64,000 nt of DNA from contig NZ_QQOA01000002.1 in NCBI RefSeq assembly GCF_003443895.1, positions 1 through 64,000 of the forward strand, given 5' to 3'. Source of the DNA: Paraburkholderia phosphatilytica (lineage in GTDB: Bacteria > Pseudomonadota > Gammaproteobacteria > Burkholderiales > Burkholderiaceae). The translations under genes were made by a program, and so were the position numbers. Below the pieces are notes generated by a model that was not told the DNA's origin, made no database searches, and worked only from the letters and a program-made list of their open reading frames with translations. Below are positions 1 to 8,358 of the stretch, piece after piece. Numbering within the stretch: the first letter of the stretch is position 1; each line of letters starts with the position of its first letter.

Positions 1-311
1 TGGCACTCGACCAGCTTCTCACGCGCGAGGGTTGGCCCGAAATCCGCGTAGCGCTCACGGATGATGGCGATCACGCGGCCCCGCAGGTTCATCGGCAACT
101 GTCGGTTGCTGGGCCGGCCACGTTTGGCGGACACCAGACCAGCCGCACCTGAACCCTCGAAACGGCGTCGCAGACGGGACACCTGACGTTCGCTCAGACC
201 CAGTTGCTCCGCCGCGCGAACGCCGCTCAGGCGTCCCTCGACGACCGCTTCGATGATCTTGACGCGTCGCAGCTCGTTCATGCTGATCGTCACCAGTCCG
301 GGTTCGTTCAT
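1..311 (-). CDS. ISNCY-like transposase, N-terminal part (runs off left edge)
   Basis: The minus-strand frame opening at ATG 311, with an in-frame ATG at 281, is open to the left edge, so only about 103 N-terminal residues are present. It encodes a helix-turn-helix region with an Arg-rich recognition segment (AAEQLGLSERQVSRLRRRF), followed by a segment reading GRPSNRQLP. I recognise this as typical of transposases listed as ISNCY or IS1202-like. The protein would bind the element ends and catalyse transposition; the DDE catalytic core lies outside the window. Tandem repeats just upstream (363-409) look like the element terminus. The start may be 281 rather than 311. The family call rests on sequence recall, not a search. 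Confidence 0.75.
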   Translation of the reverse strand, partial: MNEPGLVTISMNELRRVKIIEAVVEGRLSGVRAAEQLGLSERQVSRLRRRFEGSGAAGLVSAKRGRPSNRQLPMNLRGRVIAIIRERYADFGPTLAREKLVEC

Positions 312-362
312 GACAGGCTCCGCCGTATCGCGCACGACCAGCATGCGCCTCGGGCAGGCCTG

Positions 363-409
363 AACCAGACATTTCTAACTGGCTCAAACCAGACATTACT
401 AACTAGCTC
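363..409. repeat. Tandem 23-bp repeats at probable IS end
   Basis: Two direct copies beginning AACCAGACATT lie at 363-385 and 387-409. They are offset by 24 bp and differ at two positions. They lie upstream of the transposase start, where the terminal binding sites of the element are expected. They probably mark the transposase-binding end of the insertion sequence, with the boundary near 410. The 114 bp from there to the peptidase stop codon at 524 are AT-richer and hold no recognisable gene. Confidence 0.6.
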
Positions 410-523
410 TCACATACAAAAGCGCGCTAATTTATATTATGTCAACTCAAAGATCCGTACACTCACCACGACATCCGCCGCGCCCAGGATCTCACCATCC
501 AGGGCGCCCATCTGCCGCTTCGC

Positions 524-985
524 TCAATACGCTTTCGGGTCCTTGACCTGCATGCAGCCGACGAGACTGCTTGCGAGCTTCTCGTTGAACCATGCCAGCG
601 TGCCGGTCTTCGCCGTCGCACGGTCGGGATCGTTAATGTAGACGGTGCCGCCATCGATCCCGGTGAGCACGATCACATGTCCCGCTCCGTACCAGTAGCC
701 CGCGCACCAGATCGGTCCGTTGTCGCGTAGCGCGCGGAACAGCTCCATGTTCGTCCAGGTGTTGCTGCTGCCCAGCGCATTCAGCCCGACGGTTTTCGCG
801 AGCGTGATGAACGACTGCGGAAAAAGACCCGTATTGCCCGTGTAGGTTGGCGCGAGCGTGTTCATCGGTCCCTGCCGTCCACTTTGCCCTTGCCAGTACA
901 GCCAGACCATCATCGCACTGGTGTGCCAGCAGCACATGGACTTCTCCTGCGCCAGAAGCGGTACTTTCATCTTGATCAGAGCCAC
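524..985 (-). CDS. Papain-like cysteine peptidase (C70/C39-like), possible T6SS-linked effector
   Basis: The protein is 153 aa and starts at GTG 985, preceded by GGAGG at 7 nt; ATG 970 is an alternative. It has no signal peptide. A papain-type layout is visible: Gln13 and Cys19 followed by Trp20 (the same six-residue spacing as the papain oxyanion Gln and catalytic Cys), then His103 in GHVIVLTG and Asn118/Asp119 in INDPD. The fold resembles the AvrRpt2-like C70 or C39 peptidases. It is the last gene of a three-gene group after the T6SS cluster and follows a zinc peptidase gene by 71 bp. A cytosolic or secreted effector role is inferred from position only. No adjacent immunity gene is obvious. 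Confidence 0.65.
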   Translation of the reverse strand: MALIKMKVPLLAQEKSMCCWHTSAMMVWLYWQGQSGRQGPMNTLAPTYTGNTGLFPQSFITLAKTVGLNALGSSNTWTNMELFRALRDNGPIWCAGYWYGAGHVIVLTGIDGGTVYINDPDRATAKTGTLAWFNEKLASSLVGCMQVKDPKAY

Positions 986-1056
986 CAGAGCCTCCGTGAA
1001 TCAACGGTTGATGCATGGCCCGCGCGATGGCTGCCATGCACGACAGACTTCCACAG

Positions 1057-1986
1057 TCACTTCCCGGCATCCTTCGCAATCCTTGCCTCGAGTTGCCGCC
1101 GCATCCTTCCCGTATCGATTCCATACACACCCGGCACATCCACAATCGGCATATACGGCGGAGGCGTATGCAGCAGATACGCCTGCATTTCGTCGATGAC
1201 GATCCTGTCGCTCGGGTCGTAGCCCATCCCCGCCAGCTGCCGCGTCACCTCCGTGCGCTCCGACAGATTCAGATCCCGCCACCAGAACTCGCGACATGCG
1301 CGAGCGTAGGTCTCGTCGGAGAAATATTCCCAGTGGCCCAGTTCATGACTCAGGATCGCCGCACGGATCGGCACGTCGATCGTCTCTCCCCAGGGCGCAG
1401 GGCCGAGCCCAGGAATGGTGATCAGGAAATCCCTCGAACTCACCGCTCTCCACGCCCCACTCTCTTCGCGTATCAGATGCCAGCGCACCAGGATCGTCTG
1501 CAACGCATGCTCGCCTTCCGTCAACGTCATATGCTGACGACGTGCCATCTCGAAGAAATACGCAATCTGCACCGAGCTGAAATTGTTGCCCGCGGTCAAG
1601 CCTGCCGGGTCGGTCCCAAAGCGCCGCGCGTAGGCTGCGATCACACCCATCGACACCACGCGATCCCGTGGCATGTCCTTGCGCTCGAGCAACGCGACGA
1701 CGCGTGAAAACATCGCTCCCTGTTCCGCGAGACTCGGCGCATGCATTACGTACAGTCCCGGCTGGTCGGTGATCGTGAACAACCGCAATCTCGCGTCAGC
1801 CGGCAACCCCGCCCGGAGTTGCGAGAGCGGCAGGCGAACGGCCTCGATCTGCTGCTCGCGAGAAATGTCGAGTTGCGCGTCATGCAGTGGTGCGTCGTGG
1901 CTCGACTGAAAACCCACAGCCACGCCGGAGCACAACGTCAACGCAGCGATTGCGAGCCGCACACGTCGCGCACCGGTCAGGCTCAT
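1057..1986 (-). CDS. Membrane-anchored or exported zinc metallopeptidase-like protein (HELGH motif)
   Basis: The protein is 309 aa and starts at ATG 1986 with an AGGGGCGAG-type ribosome site. Residues 8-27 are hydrophobic and form a signal peptide or anchor, so the catalytic part should lie in the periplasm. A canonical zincin helix HELGH is at 214-218. A glutamate in DEMQAYL (about 266) could be the third zinc ligand. Tyr and Trp-rich segments flank the motif. I do not recognise a named family. The gene begins 24 bp after an OmpA-like gene and precedes a papain-like peptidase gene, so the three are probably co-transcribed. Substrate unknown; cell-wall or protein processing is possible. Confidence 0.6.
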   Translation of the reverse strand: MSLTGARRVRLAIAALTLCSGVAVGFQSSHDAPLHDAQLDISREQQIEAVRLPLSQLRAGLPADARLRLFTITDQPGLYVMHAPSLAEQGAMFSRVVALLERKDMPRDRVVSMGVIAAYARRFGTDPAGLTAGNNFSSVQIAYFFEMARRQHMTLTEGEHALQTILVRWHLIREESGAWRAVSSRDFLITIPGLGPAPWGETIDVPIRAAILSHELGHWEYFSDETYARACREFWWRDLNLSERTEVTRQLAGMGYDPSDRIVIDEMQAYLLHTPPPYMPIVDVPGVYGIDTGRMRRQLEARIAKDAGK

Positions 1987-2010
1987 CTCGGCTCGCCCCT
2001 AGGATTGCGA

Positions 2011-2607
2011 CTAGTCCGTGACCGTCACGATCGTTACTCGACGATTCTCCGGTGCCGCGGGATTGCGTGTGTTCAGCGGCTCCGACGATCCCTTGCCGAC
2101 CGACGATAACCGCTCGGGAGCAATGCCGTCCTTCGTGGTCAGATACTCGACGACCGCGGCGGCGCGATCCTCCGACAGTTTCATGTTGGCATCCGGCGAG
2201 CCACGCGGATCGGCATGCCCTTCGACGCGGAACCGGTACGCTGACAGCTGATCCGATTGCAATGCCTTGGCCACCTTGTCCAGCGCGGTCTCGGCGGTGT
2301 CGGTCAGCGTCGACGAATTGCTCGCGAACGTGATCAGTATCTGCGCGGAAGCCTTTTTGGGCGGCCCCGGCGCTTTGGGCGCAACGCCGGGCTGCTTGTT
2401 CGACAGCACGAAACCACGTGTGACGATGTTGTCGCCGGACTCGTCCGGGGTCAGCGCCTTGGTCACCGCTTGCTCATTGATTTCCTGCTCGTTCATCACG
2501 GGTCCTTCAGCGTTGGCACGCCGACCCGGAGTCAGGATGCACAGCGTGGCGAGGACCAGCGCGCCCAGCCATCTCGCGCCAAAGCGGGGTTGAAGAACCT
2601 GCGACAT
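2011..2607 (-). CDS. OmpA-family peptidoglycan-binding protein
   Basis: The protein is 198 aa. ATG 2607 is chosen because GGAGG sits just upstream and a signal peptide follows (MSQVLQPRFG then a hydrophobic stretch ending RRANA). A Pro/Lys-rich linker leads to a C-terminal OmpA-like domain from about residue 90. This carries the usual EGHADPRGS and LSEDRAAAVVEYL elements that bind diaminopimelate in peptidoglycan. There is no outer-membrane barrel, so it is a periplasmic or lattice-bound protein. It follows the T6SS gene tagF by 212 bp on the same strand and may anchor the apparatus or the neighbouring peptidase. The cluster's TssL also carries an OmpA domain, so this would be a second wall anchor. 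Confidence 0.85.
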   Translation of the reverse strand: MSQVLQPRFGARWLGALVLATLCILTPGRRANAEGPVMNEQEINEQAVTKALTPDESGDNIVTRGFVLSNKQPGVAPKAPGPPKKASAQILITFASNSSTLTDTAETALDKVAKALQSDQLSAYRFRVEGHADPRGSPDANMKLSEDRAAAVVEYLTTKDGIAPERLSSVGKGSSEPLNTRNPAAPENRRVTIVTVTD

Positions 2608-2819
2608 ACGGCGGCCTCCGAAGAATTCGCACGCGACGTATCGACGTCCGAAGCGGTTGCAAACCGTCCCCGGTCGCCAGCGTGAAATCGACACAACTCC
2701 CCACAGGGAAGACGAATAAACGACCTCGAAATTGAAACGCTCCCAGCATCCAGCAGGGTCCGCCACGTGCTCGCACTACCTGGCGGCATCATTCACAGAC
2801 CGGCCCCACACCATCGCCT

Positions 2820-3509
2820 TCATCGAGCAATCAGCGGTATCGCGGTCTGCCATCCTGGCGCGGCGGCATCGAGCAATGCAGTAAAGCGCGGCGCGTCCGG
2901 CAGACCTCGCCCGATGCGCAGCGAAGCGGGCACGGCAACCGATCCTTCGCTCCACCAGCCGCTCGATCCCGGCGTCATGCACGTAACGAGCAACTCGGCG
3001 AAGGTGGGGCTGGACACGGCGGACGCATCCGCTGTTTCCAGCCGCCACGGCATCGCTTCCGGTCCACCGTCATCCAGTTCGAGCGCACCCAGTTCAGCAT
3101 CGAAACGTTCAAGCACGAAATCCGCAGCCAACGTCGAGCGCGCGAGGCGCGTGATGGCGTCGTACCAGGCCTGAGCGCTGCCGATCCACTTCGCTGCGTC
3201 GACGCGCTCCAGCGATGCAGCGATCGTGAACGGGAAATAGCGCCCCACCCGATCGACACCCGGCATCAACACGCCCGCCCAGGCCGACGCACCGCACACC
3301 TGCGCACCCACCGCGAAACACCACACCGGCGCATTCAGATAGACCGGCAACCACTGCGCGCCGAACTGCCGCTGCGCAAACAGCATCCCTTCCTGCAGGC
3401 TCCGATCCCAAGGCGTCAGAAAGTCCACTGGCAAGCGCCGCGACACGAAATCGCCATACGTACGGACCTTGCCGAAGAAACCCGGCCCCGGCGTCGCGGC
3501 ATCGCTCAT
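2820..3509 (-). CDS. tagF: Type VI secretion accessory protein TagF (ImpM)
   Basis: The protein is 229 aa and cytosolic, a member of the TagF/ImpM (DUF2094) family. The N-terminus GFFGKVRTYGDFVSRRLP and the central RYFPFTI segment are typical. ATG 3509 overlaps the tssM stop codon as ATGA, which fixes the start; an upstream in-frame alternative at 3524 is less likely. In other systems TagF is a post-translational repressor of T6SS assembly, linked to the kinase/phosphatase/FHA control pathway. That pathway's parts are also encoded here (FHA at 9718, PP2C at 26242, kinase at 36066). Confidence 0.9.
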   Translation of the reverse strand: MSDAATPGPGFFGKVRTYGDFVSRRLPVDFLTPWDRSLQEGMLFAQRQFGAQWLPVYLNAPVWCFAVGAQVCGASAWAGVLMPGVDRVGRYFPFTIAASLERVDAAKWIGSAQAWYDAITRLARSTLAADFVLERFDAELGALELDDGGPEAMPWRLETADASAVSSPTFAELLVTCMTPGSSGWWSEGSVAVPASLRIGRGLPDAPRFTALLDAAAPGWQTAIPLIAR

Positions 3510-6500
3510 AGCTGATCGAGACAACGGAACTGGTCCAGCACGCCACGCCGGAACGGATTCACCACGCTGCTCGCATCGAGTTCCAGCGTGACCTGGTGTC
3601 CATCGGAATCGAAGTTCAGCTTGAAGCGGTCAGGTTGCGCGGTGGGTTCGATGTGCGCGTCGTCCATCAGATGTAGCAGCGCCCACGGTCCGTCGGTATG
3701 CACTGCCGGGCCGCTGCCCGTAGGGGTGAACTCGACGTGCGCCTGTCCGGTGCCCTTCCCGCTCGGCCACTGGAACACCATCGGTTGCAGATCGCCAGGC
3801 TTGACCACCAGTTGCTGCCCGTCGACGTCCAGCGTGAACTGCGTTACCGCCGGATCGAGCGTCAACGGCTTGATCGTGAAGCGCACGGAGACGTCCCGTC
3901 CGCCCGCGCGGAACAACGCATCGCGAATCTGCGCGGCGCGCTGGAACTGCACCAGCACATCCGCGGGAATGCCGAGCGAATCCGTGCCGGCACGCCAGCG
4001 CCATTGCGGTCCCGACATGTCGACGAAGCTGACCAGGTTCTTCTGGAAGAAATCGTCGATCAATCCGCCGGGGCCGAGAATCCTGGCGAAGTCATCCGGC
4101 GCGGCATCGCGGGTCGAACTGCGTACCAGCGGATAACGGCCGGCGAGCGCCTGGCGGCACAACTGTGCGACGTTCGCCTGCCAGAGCATGTTCAGGCGCG
4201 CGCGTTCGCCGCCGACCATCAGCGACGCACCGCCGGTCGCGACCTGATCGGCGACGGTCGCGATCGGCGCGGGCGCGCCTTGCGCGGCCAGTTTCAGCTT
4301 GTTCAGCGCGTCACCCGGAGGAGGCGGCAAGCCCTGGCGTCGTGCCGAATCCGCCGCCTCAAGATAAGCGGCGGCATCTTTCAGCGCGGCGAGTTGCGTA
4401 TCGAGCGGAACCGGCCCGGGCGCGCCCGGTTTGCCGGCCAGATCGTGCAGCGCCTGGAAATGCGCATCGACCGGATTGAGCTGCGCGGGAGGTGGCGGCG
4501 CGGTCTCGTCGGACTGATTGCCGAGCGCATTTTCGAGCCGCTTCTTCACCGCGTCGAGCTTGCCGGTCAGCGCGGCAACGCCCTGTTCGGTGAGCGAGCC
4601 GCCGGTCTTGACGGTGCCGAGCGTCGTTTCCTGCGCGGCGGCGAGCGTGAATGCGCGCAACGGCGAATCGGGCGCGGCCAGCACGTTGGCGACACGCGCC
4701 CCGGTCTCCACGCCGTTGAACGGAACTGTTGCGATGTCGTTCAGCAACGCATCCCATTGCCGGATGTACTCGTCGTAGTACTTGGCCGTCATGTCGGACT
4801 TCAGGTCCTCGATACCGGTGGGCGTCAGCACGGATTCTTCGCGGCCGAGCACCCAGTCGTCCTTCGCGACGTCGATCACGGCCTGGTCGCGCAACTGGCC
4901 GAACTTCTGAAAACCGGCCCGCGTATATGCGCCGGGCACGCCACGCGTCAGCGGCGCCCCGCTCTTTCTCGTCAGCACCAGCGAAGCGTTGCGTCCTGCC
5001 GCATTGGCGACGGTGAACTCCGGCAGCTTCAGCTGTTCGAGGTCCCGCTTGACGCGATTGAACATGCGCTGCGCCAGTGGCATTTTCGCGAGCGTGGCGC
5101 GCGCCTGCGCGATCAGATCCTTGTCGAGCGGCAACGACGCATCGAATTGCGCCGGTTGCAGCAGCGCGGCCAGGTGAGCGTCGAGATCGTTGCGCTGTTC
5201 GTCGCTCGCATCGCGCAACGGTCCGCGCTGCCAGTCGACGTCGGCCCACAGGCGCACCGCATCGGCGTCGTAGTGCACCGCGTCGCCGAGCATCAGATAG
5301 GTACGCAGCACTTCGTACTGGAAGTCCGGATTGTTCGCGTCGCCGCGGCGCAGTTCGTCCTCCATGCTGCGCACGACAAGCGGCAGCAAGGCCTGGCGCA
5401 ACAGCCTGCGATAGCTCGCCTGCGCTTCGAGACCCAGCTTGTCGCCCTGATACAGCCCGAGGCGCGACAGCCACGGTATCGGCTTGTCGCGGTCCGCGTA
5501 CCCGCCCGGCAGATCGCGTGCGGCATTGAGCAACGGCAGCAGCGTCAGCGGGTTGTCGCCGGGCTGGGTGCTTTGCGCGAGCTTCTGCAACGCGGTGACG
5601 TGCTGCTGCACGTCGGCGATATACGCGCGATTGCGCTGATAGCTGACGAAGAACAGCACCAGCGCCACCACCAGCAGGACGCCGATCGCCGCGAGCGCAA
5701 TGCGCTGGAACCATGCGCGCCGGCGTTCCAGCTTGAGATTGGCGCCGGCAAGACCAGCCTCCTGAAACAGGACGTCGCGCATCAGGCGAGTGATGAAGTA
5801 GGCCCGCCCGCTGGAGGGATCGGGCAACACCACCTGGCGCTGCAGGCCGAGCGCCGCGGCCATCGCGCTCATGACACGGTCGATCGGCCGTCCTTCCTGC
5901 GTTCCGCTCGTGAAGTACACGCCGCGCAACAGCGCCGACTGTTCGAAACGCGACGTGCTGAACGTTTCGTCGAGAAAGCTTTGCAGCACGGTTTCGAGGC
6001 CCGCGAACTGCTGCGGGAAGCCATAGACGAGCGCTCGCCGGCGCGTGTCGGTTTCCTGCTGCATACGGCGCAGCACACGACCCTGCAGCTGCTTTTCGAG
6101 CGCGTCGAATTCGGCCGGAAAGGCCGCGAGCGCATCGTCGGGCGAGCCGTTTTCGGCAAACGGAAACGTCACGCCCCACACCTGTTCGCGCTCGTCACGC
6201 CCGAGGTCGTCGAAGAACTCGACGAAGCCCGCGAGCAGATCGCACTTCGTCACGACCACATAGACCGGAAAGCGCATGCCGAGCAGCGTGTACAACTCCT
6301 TGAGACGCTCGCGCACCGCGGACGCCTGCAGCGCGCGCTGGGTCTCCGACAGTTGCAGCAGATCCTGCGCCGACAGCGCGACGATCACGCCGTTGAGCGG
6401 ACGACGCGGCCGGTACTTGCGCAGCAGTTGCAGGAAGCCCTGCCACCCGGCCTGATCGGCTTCGGCGAAACTGTCCTGGGTCGTGAACCGGCCCGCGGTA

Positions 6501-7051
6501 TCGAGCAGCACGGCGTCATCCGTGAACCACCAGTCGCAGTTGCGCGTGCCCCCTACGCCGCCGACGGCCTGCTTGCCCAGCCGGTCCGCGAGCGGAAATT
6601 TGAGCCCCGAATGGACGAGCGCGGTGGTCTTGCCGGTGCCGGGTGCGCCGACGAACATGTACCACGGCAACTGGTACACCCACTGGCTGCCGAACTTGCC
6701 CTTCACGCGCGCCTTGCGCAGGATCGCCATCGCTTCTTCGAAACGCTGCTTGAGCGCGGCGACGTCGGCCTCCGATTCTTTTTTGCCGGGCACGGGCGCG
6801 TCCGATCCTTCGGCGACGACCCGCGTGAACCGGACGTTCTCGAGACGCGCGAGCAGCCAGCGCAGGCCCCAGTACAACGCCCACACGAGCAACAGCACGA
6901 AGATCAGGATCCAGCGGCTGCGAGGCGTTTCGAGCGGCGCGTTCCCCGCGTAGGACACGAGCGGCCCCTCGACCCAGACGATCAGCGCCAGCGCCAGCAC
7001 GCCGAGCAGGGAGAGCACGATCGCCCGTCGGAACCATTGCAGGAGTTTCAT
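3506..7051 (-). CDS. tssM: Type VI secretion inner-membrane protein TssM (IcmF)
   Basis: The protein is 1181 aa, the usual length for IcmF/TssM. There are two N-terminal membrane helices (about 11-30 and 47-65), a cytosolic NTPase-like domain with Walker A GAPGTGKT at 135-142, a third helix near 446-467, and a long periplasmic C-terminal part ending in the VDGQQL and beta-rich region that contacts TssJ or the outer membrane. It forms the membrane complex with TssL. It overlaps tssL by 4 nt upstream and tagF by 4 nt downstream, so the three are translationally coupled. The Walker motif is intact. No TssJ lipoprotein gene was found in the cluster. Confidence 0.97.
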   Translation of the reverse strand: MKLLQWFRRAIVLSLLGVLALALIVWVEGPLVSYAGNAPLETPRSRWILIFVLLLVWALYWGLRWLLARLENVRFTRVVAEGSDAPVPGKKESEADVAALKQRFEEAMAILRKARVKGKFGSQWVYQLPWYMFVGAPGTGKTTALVHSGLKFPLADRLGKQAVGGVGGTRNCDWWFTDDAVLLDTAGRFTTQDSFAEADQAGWQGFLQLLRKYRPRRPLNGVIVALSAQDLLQLSETQRALQASAVRERLKELYTLLGMRFPVYVVVTKCDLLAGFVEFFDDLGRDEREQVWGVTFPFAENGSPDDALAAFPAEFDALEKQLQGRVLRRMQQETDTRRRALVYGFPQQFAGLETVLQSFLDETFSTSRFEQSALLRGVYFTSGTQEGRPIDRVMSAMAAALGLQRQVVLPDPSSGRAYFITRLMRDVLFQEAGLAGANLKLERRRAWFQRIALAAIGVLLVVALVLFFVSYQRNRAYIADVQQHVTALQKLAQSTQPGDNPLTLLPLLNAARDLPGGYADRDKPIPWLSRLGLYQGDKLGLEAQASYRRLLRQALLPLVVRSMEDELRRGDANNPDFQYEVLRTYLMLGDAVHYDADAVRLWADVDWQRGPLRDASDEQRNDLDAHLAALLQPAQFDASLPLDKDLIAQARATLAKMPLAQRMFNRVKRDLEQLKLPEFTVANAAGRNASLVLTRKSGAPLTRGVPGAYTRAGFQKFGQLRDQAVIDVAKDDWVLGREESVLTPTGIEDLKSDMTAKYYDEYIRQWDALLNDIATVPFNGVETGARVANVLAAPDSPLRAFTLAAAQETTLGTVKTGGSLTEQGVAALTGKLDAVKKRLENALGNQSDETAPPPPAQLNPVDAHFQALHDLAGKPGAPGPVPLDTQLAALKDAAAYLEAADSARRQGLPPPPGDALNKLKLAAQGAPAPIATVADQVATGGASLMVGGERARLNMLWQANVAQLCRQALAGRYPLVRSSTRDAAPDDFARILGPGGLIDDFFQKNLVSFVDMSGPQWRWRAGTDSLGIPADVLVQFQRAAQIRDALFRAGGRDVSVRFTIKPLTLDPAVTQFTLDVDGQQLVVKPGDLQPMVFQWPSGKGTGQAHVEFTPTGSGPAVHTDGPWALLHLMDDAHIEPTAQPDRFKLNFDSDGHQVTLELDASSVVNPFRRGVLDQFRCLDQL

Positions 7052-8337
7052 GATGCGGCTCCCGGTGCCAGCACAGTAATGTCGACACGACGGTTCTTCG
7101 CGCGATTCGCCGGCGAATCGTTCGGCGCGATCGGTTCCGCGTCGCCGCGTCCCTCGGCGCTGAAGCGTCCCGGCGACCCCGCGCGTTCGACCAGCATGTC
7201 CTTCACCGCCTCGGCACGGGCCTGCGAAAGATGCCAGTTCGACGGGAAGCGTGCCGAGAAGACCCGCTGGTTGTCGGTATGACCTGACACGACCACGTTG
7301 CCTCGCACGCTTTTCAACGCGTCGCCGATGCGCTCGATCAACTGCGCGTAGGTCGGTTCAAGGTCCGCGCTGCCCGACGCGAACAACCCGTCGCCGTTGA
7401 TCGTCACCACCGTGCGATCCGGCAGTTCGGCGACCCGCACGAGGCCGCGGGCGATCTCGGGCGCGAGGAACTGCGAGAGCTTCGGCGCGGGGCTGGGCGC
7501 CGCCTGCAGTTTCGCGGCGAGCACCGGCGGCGGTGTCACACGAATCCCATGCAGCGTTTCGAACACGCTGTCCGATGCGCCGTTCAGACTGAAGCTCAGC
7601 GCGAGATGCGCGATCACGAGGACCACGCAACCCACCGCCGCAGTGACCCACAGCGGCACCAGCTGGAACATCGGCTTGCGCTCTGCCTTCACCGGCTGCC
7701 AGTGCGGCGACAGATCGCGGTCGGCTGCGCCGCGCTGCGAACGGATCATCTGTTCGAGACGCTCGCGAATCGCGTCCAGCTGCGAGCGCCCACCGTCGAC
7801 CAGCCGGTAGCGCCCTTCGAAACCCAACCCGAGGATCACGTAGAGCAGTTCGAGCACGTCGATGTTCGCCGTCGGGTTTTGCGCCAGCCGCTGCAGGATC
7901 AGGAAAAAGCGCTCGCCGCCCGACGCCTCGTTGTGGAACGTCACCAGCAGGCTGCGACTCCCCCAAAGTCCCGCGCCCCACGGCGTGCTGGAGATCGCTT
8001 CGTCGAGAAACGTGCACAGGCAATAGCGCGAAGCACCGAGTTTTTCGTCGTCGATCCCGTTCGCGCGGCCCTGGGTCTCGAAGGTGTGGACCATCTGCAT
8101 GAGCTGCGTGTGCAGTTCCTGCACGTTCGGATGGGTTGGCAGCTGGCGCAGCGGTACCGCGAGTTCGAGCAGCGGATTGGCGGCGCGCAGCAGCGCAGAG
8201 AGACCGCCCGCCGTCGGAGGAATCGGAGCGACCGCGACGGCGGCCGCCACAAACGCCGCCCGCGCGCCGCCAGGCGTCGGAATCAGGATCGTTGCACCAG
8301 GATCCTCAACTGGACCAAGCGGGTCGTTCGAAGTCAC
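7048..8337 (-). CDS. tssL: Type VI secretion protein TssL (DotU/IcmH) with C-terminal OmpA domain
   Basis: The protein is 429 aa and starts at GTG 8337 behind AGAGGA. The DotU domain covers about 50-210 with the family segment FLDEAISSTPWG (110-121). A single membrane helix is at 226-249. The C-terminal 120 residues are an OmpA-like peptidoglycan-binding domain (VVSGHTDNQR, LSQARAEAVKDML). This is an extended TssL, which anchors the membrane complex to the cell wall without a separate TagL. It is coupled to tssM by a 4-nt overlap and follows tssK by 21 nt. Confidence 0.95.
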   Translation of the reverse strand: MTSNDPLGPVEDPGATILIPTPGGARAAFVAAAVAVAPIPPTAGGLSALLRAANPLLELAVPLRQLPTHPNVQELHTQLMQMVHTFETQGRANGIDDEKLGASRYCLCTFLDEAISSTPWGAGLWGSRSLLVTFHNEASGGERFFLILQRLAQNPTANIDVLELLYVILGLGFEGRYRLVDGGRSQLDAIRERLEQMIRSQRGAADRDLSPHWQPVKAERKPMFQLVPLWVTAAVGCVVLVIAHLALSFSLNGASDSVFETLHGIRVTPPPVLAAKLQAAPSPAPKLSQFLAPEIARGLVRVAELPDRTVVTINGDGLFASGSADLEPTYAQLIERIGDALKSVRGNVVVSGHTDNQRVFSARFPSNWHLSQARAEAVKDMLVERAGSPGRFSAEGRGDAEPIAPNDSPANRAKNRRVDITVLAPGAAS

Positions 8338-8358
8338 GATGAGGGTCCTCTCTATGCG

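Noticed and set aside
3698..7282. Very long open frame (about 1190 codons) on the plus strand opposite tssM
   Set aside because: It is a GC-rich antisense shadow of a clear TssM gene, with Arg/Gln-rich nonsense composition and no domains. Similar long antisense frames occur opposite tssK, vgrG, cpaC and others.
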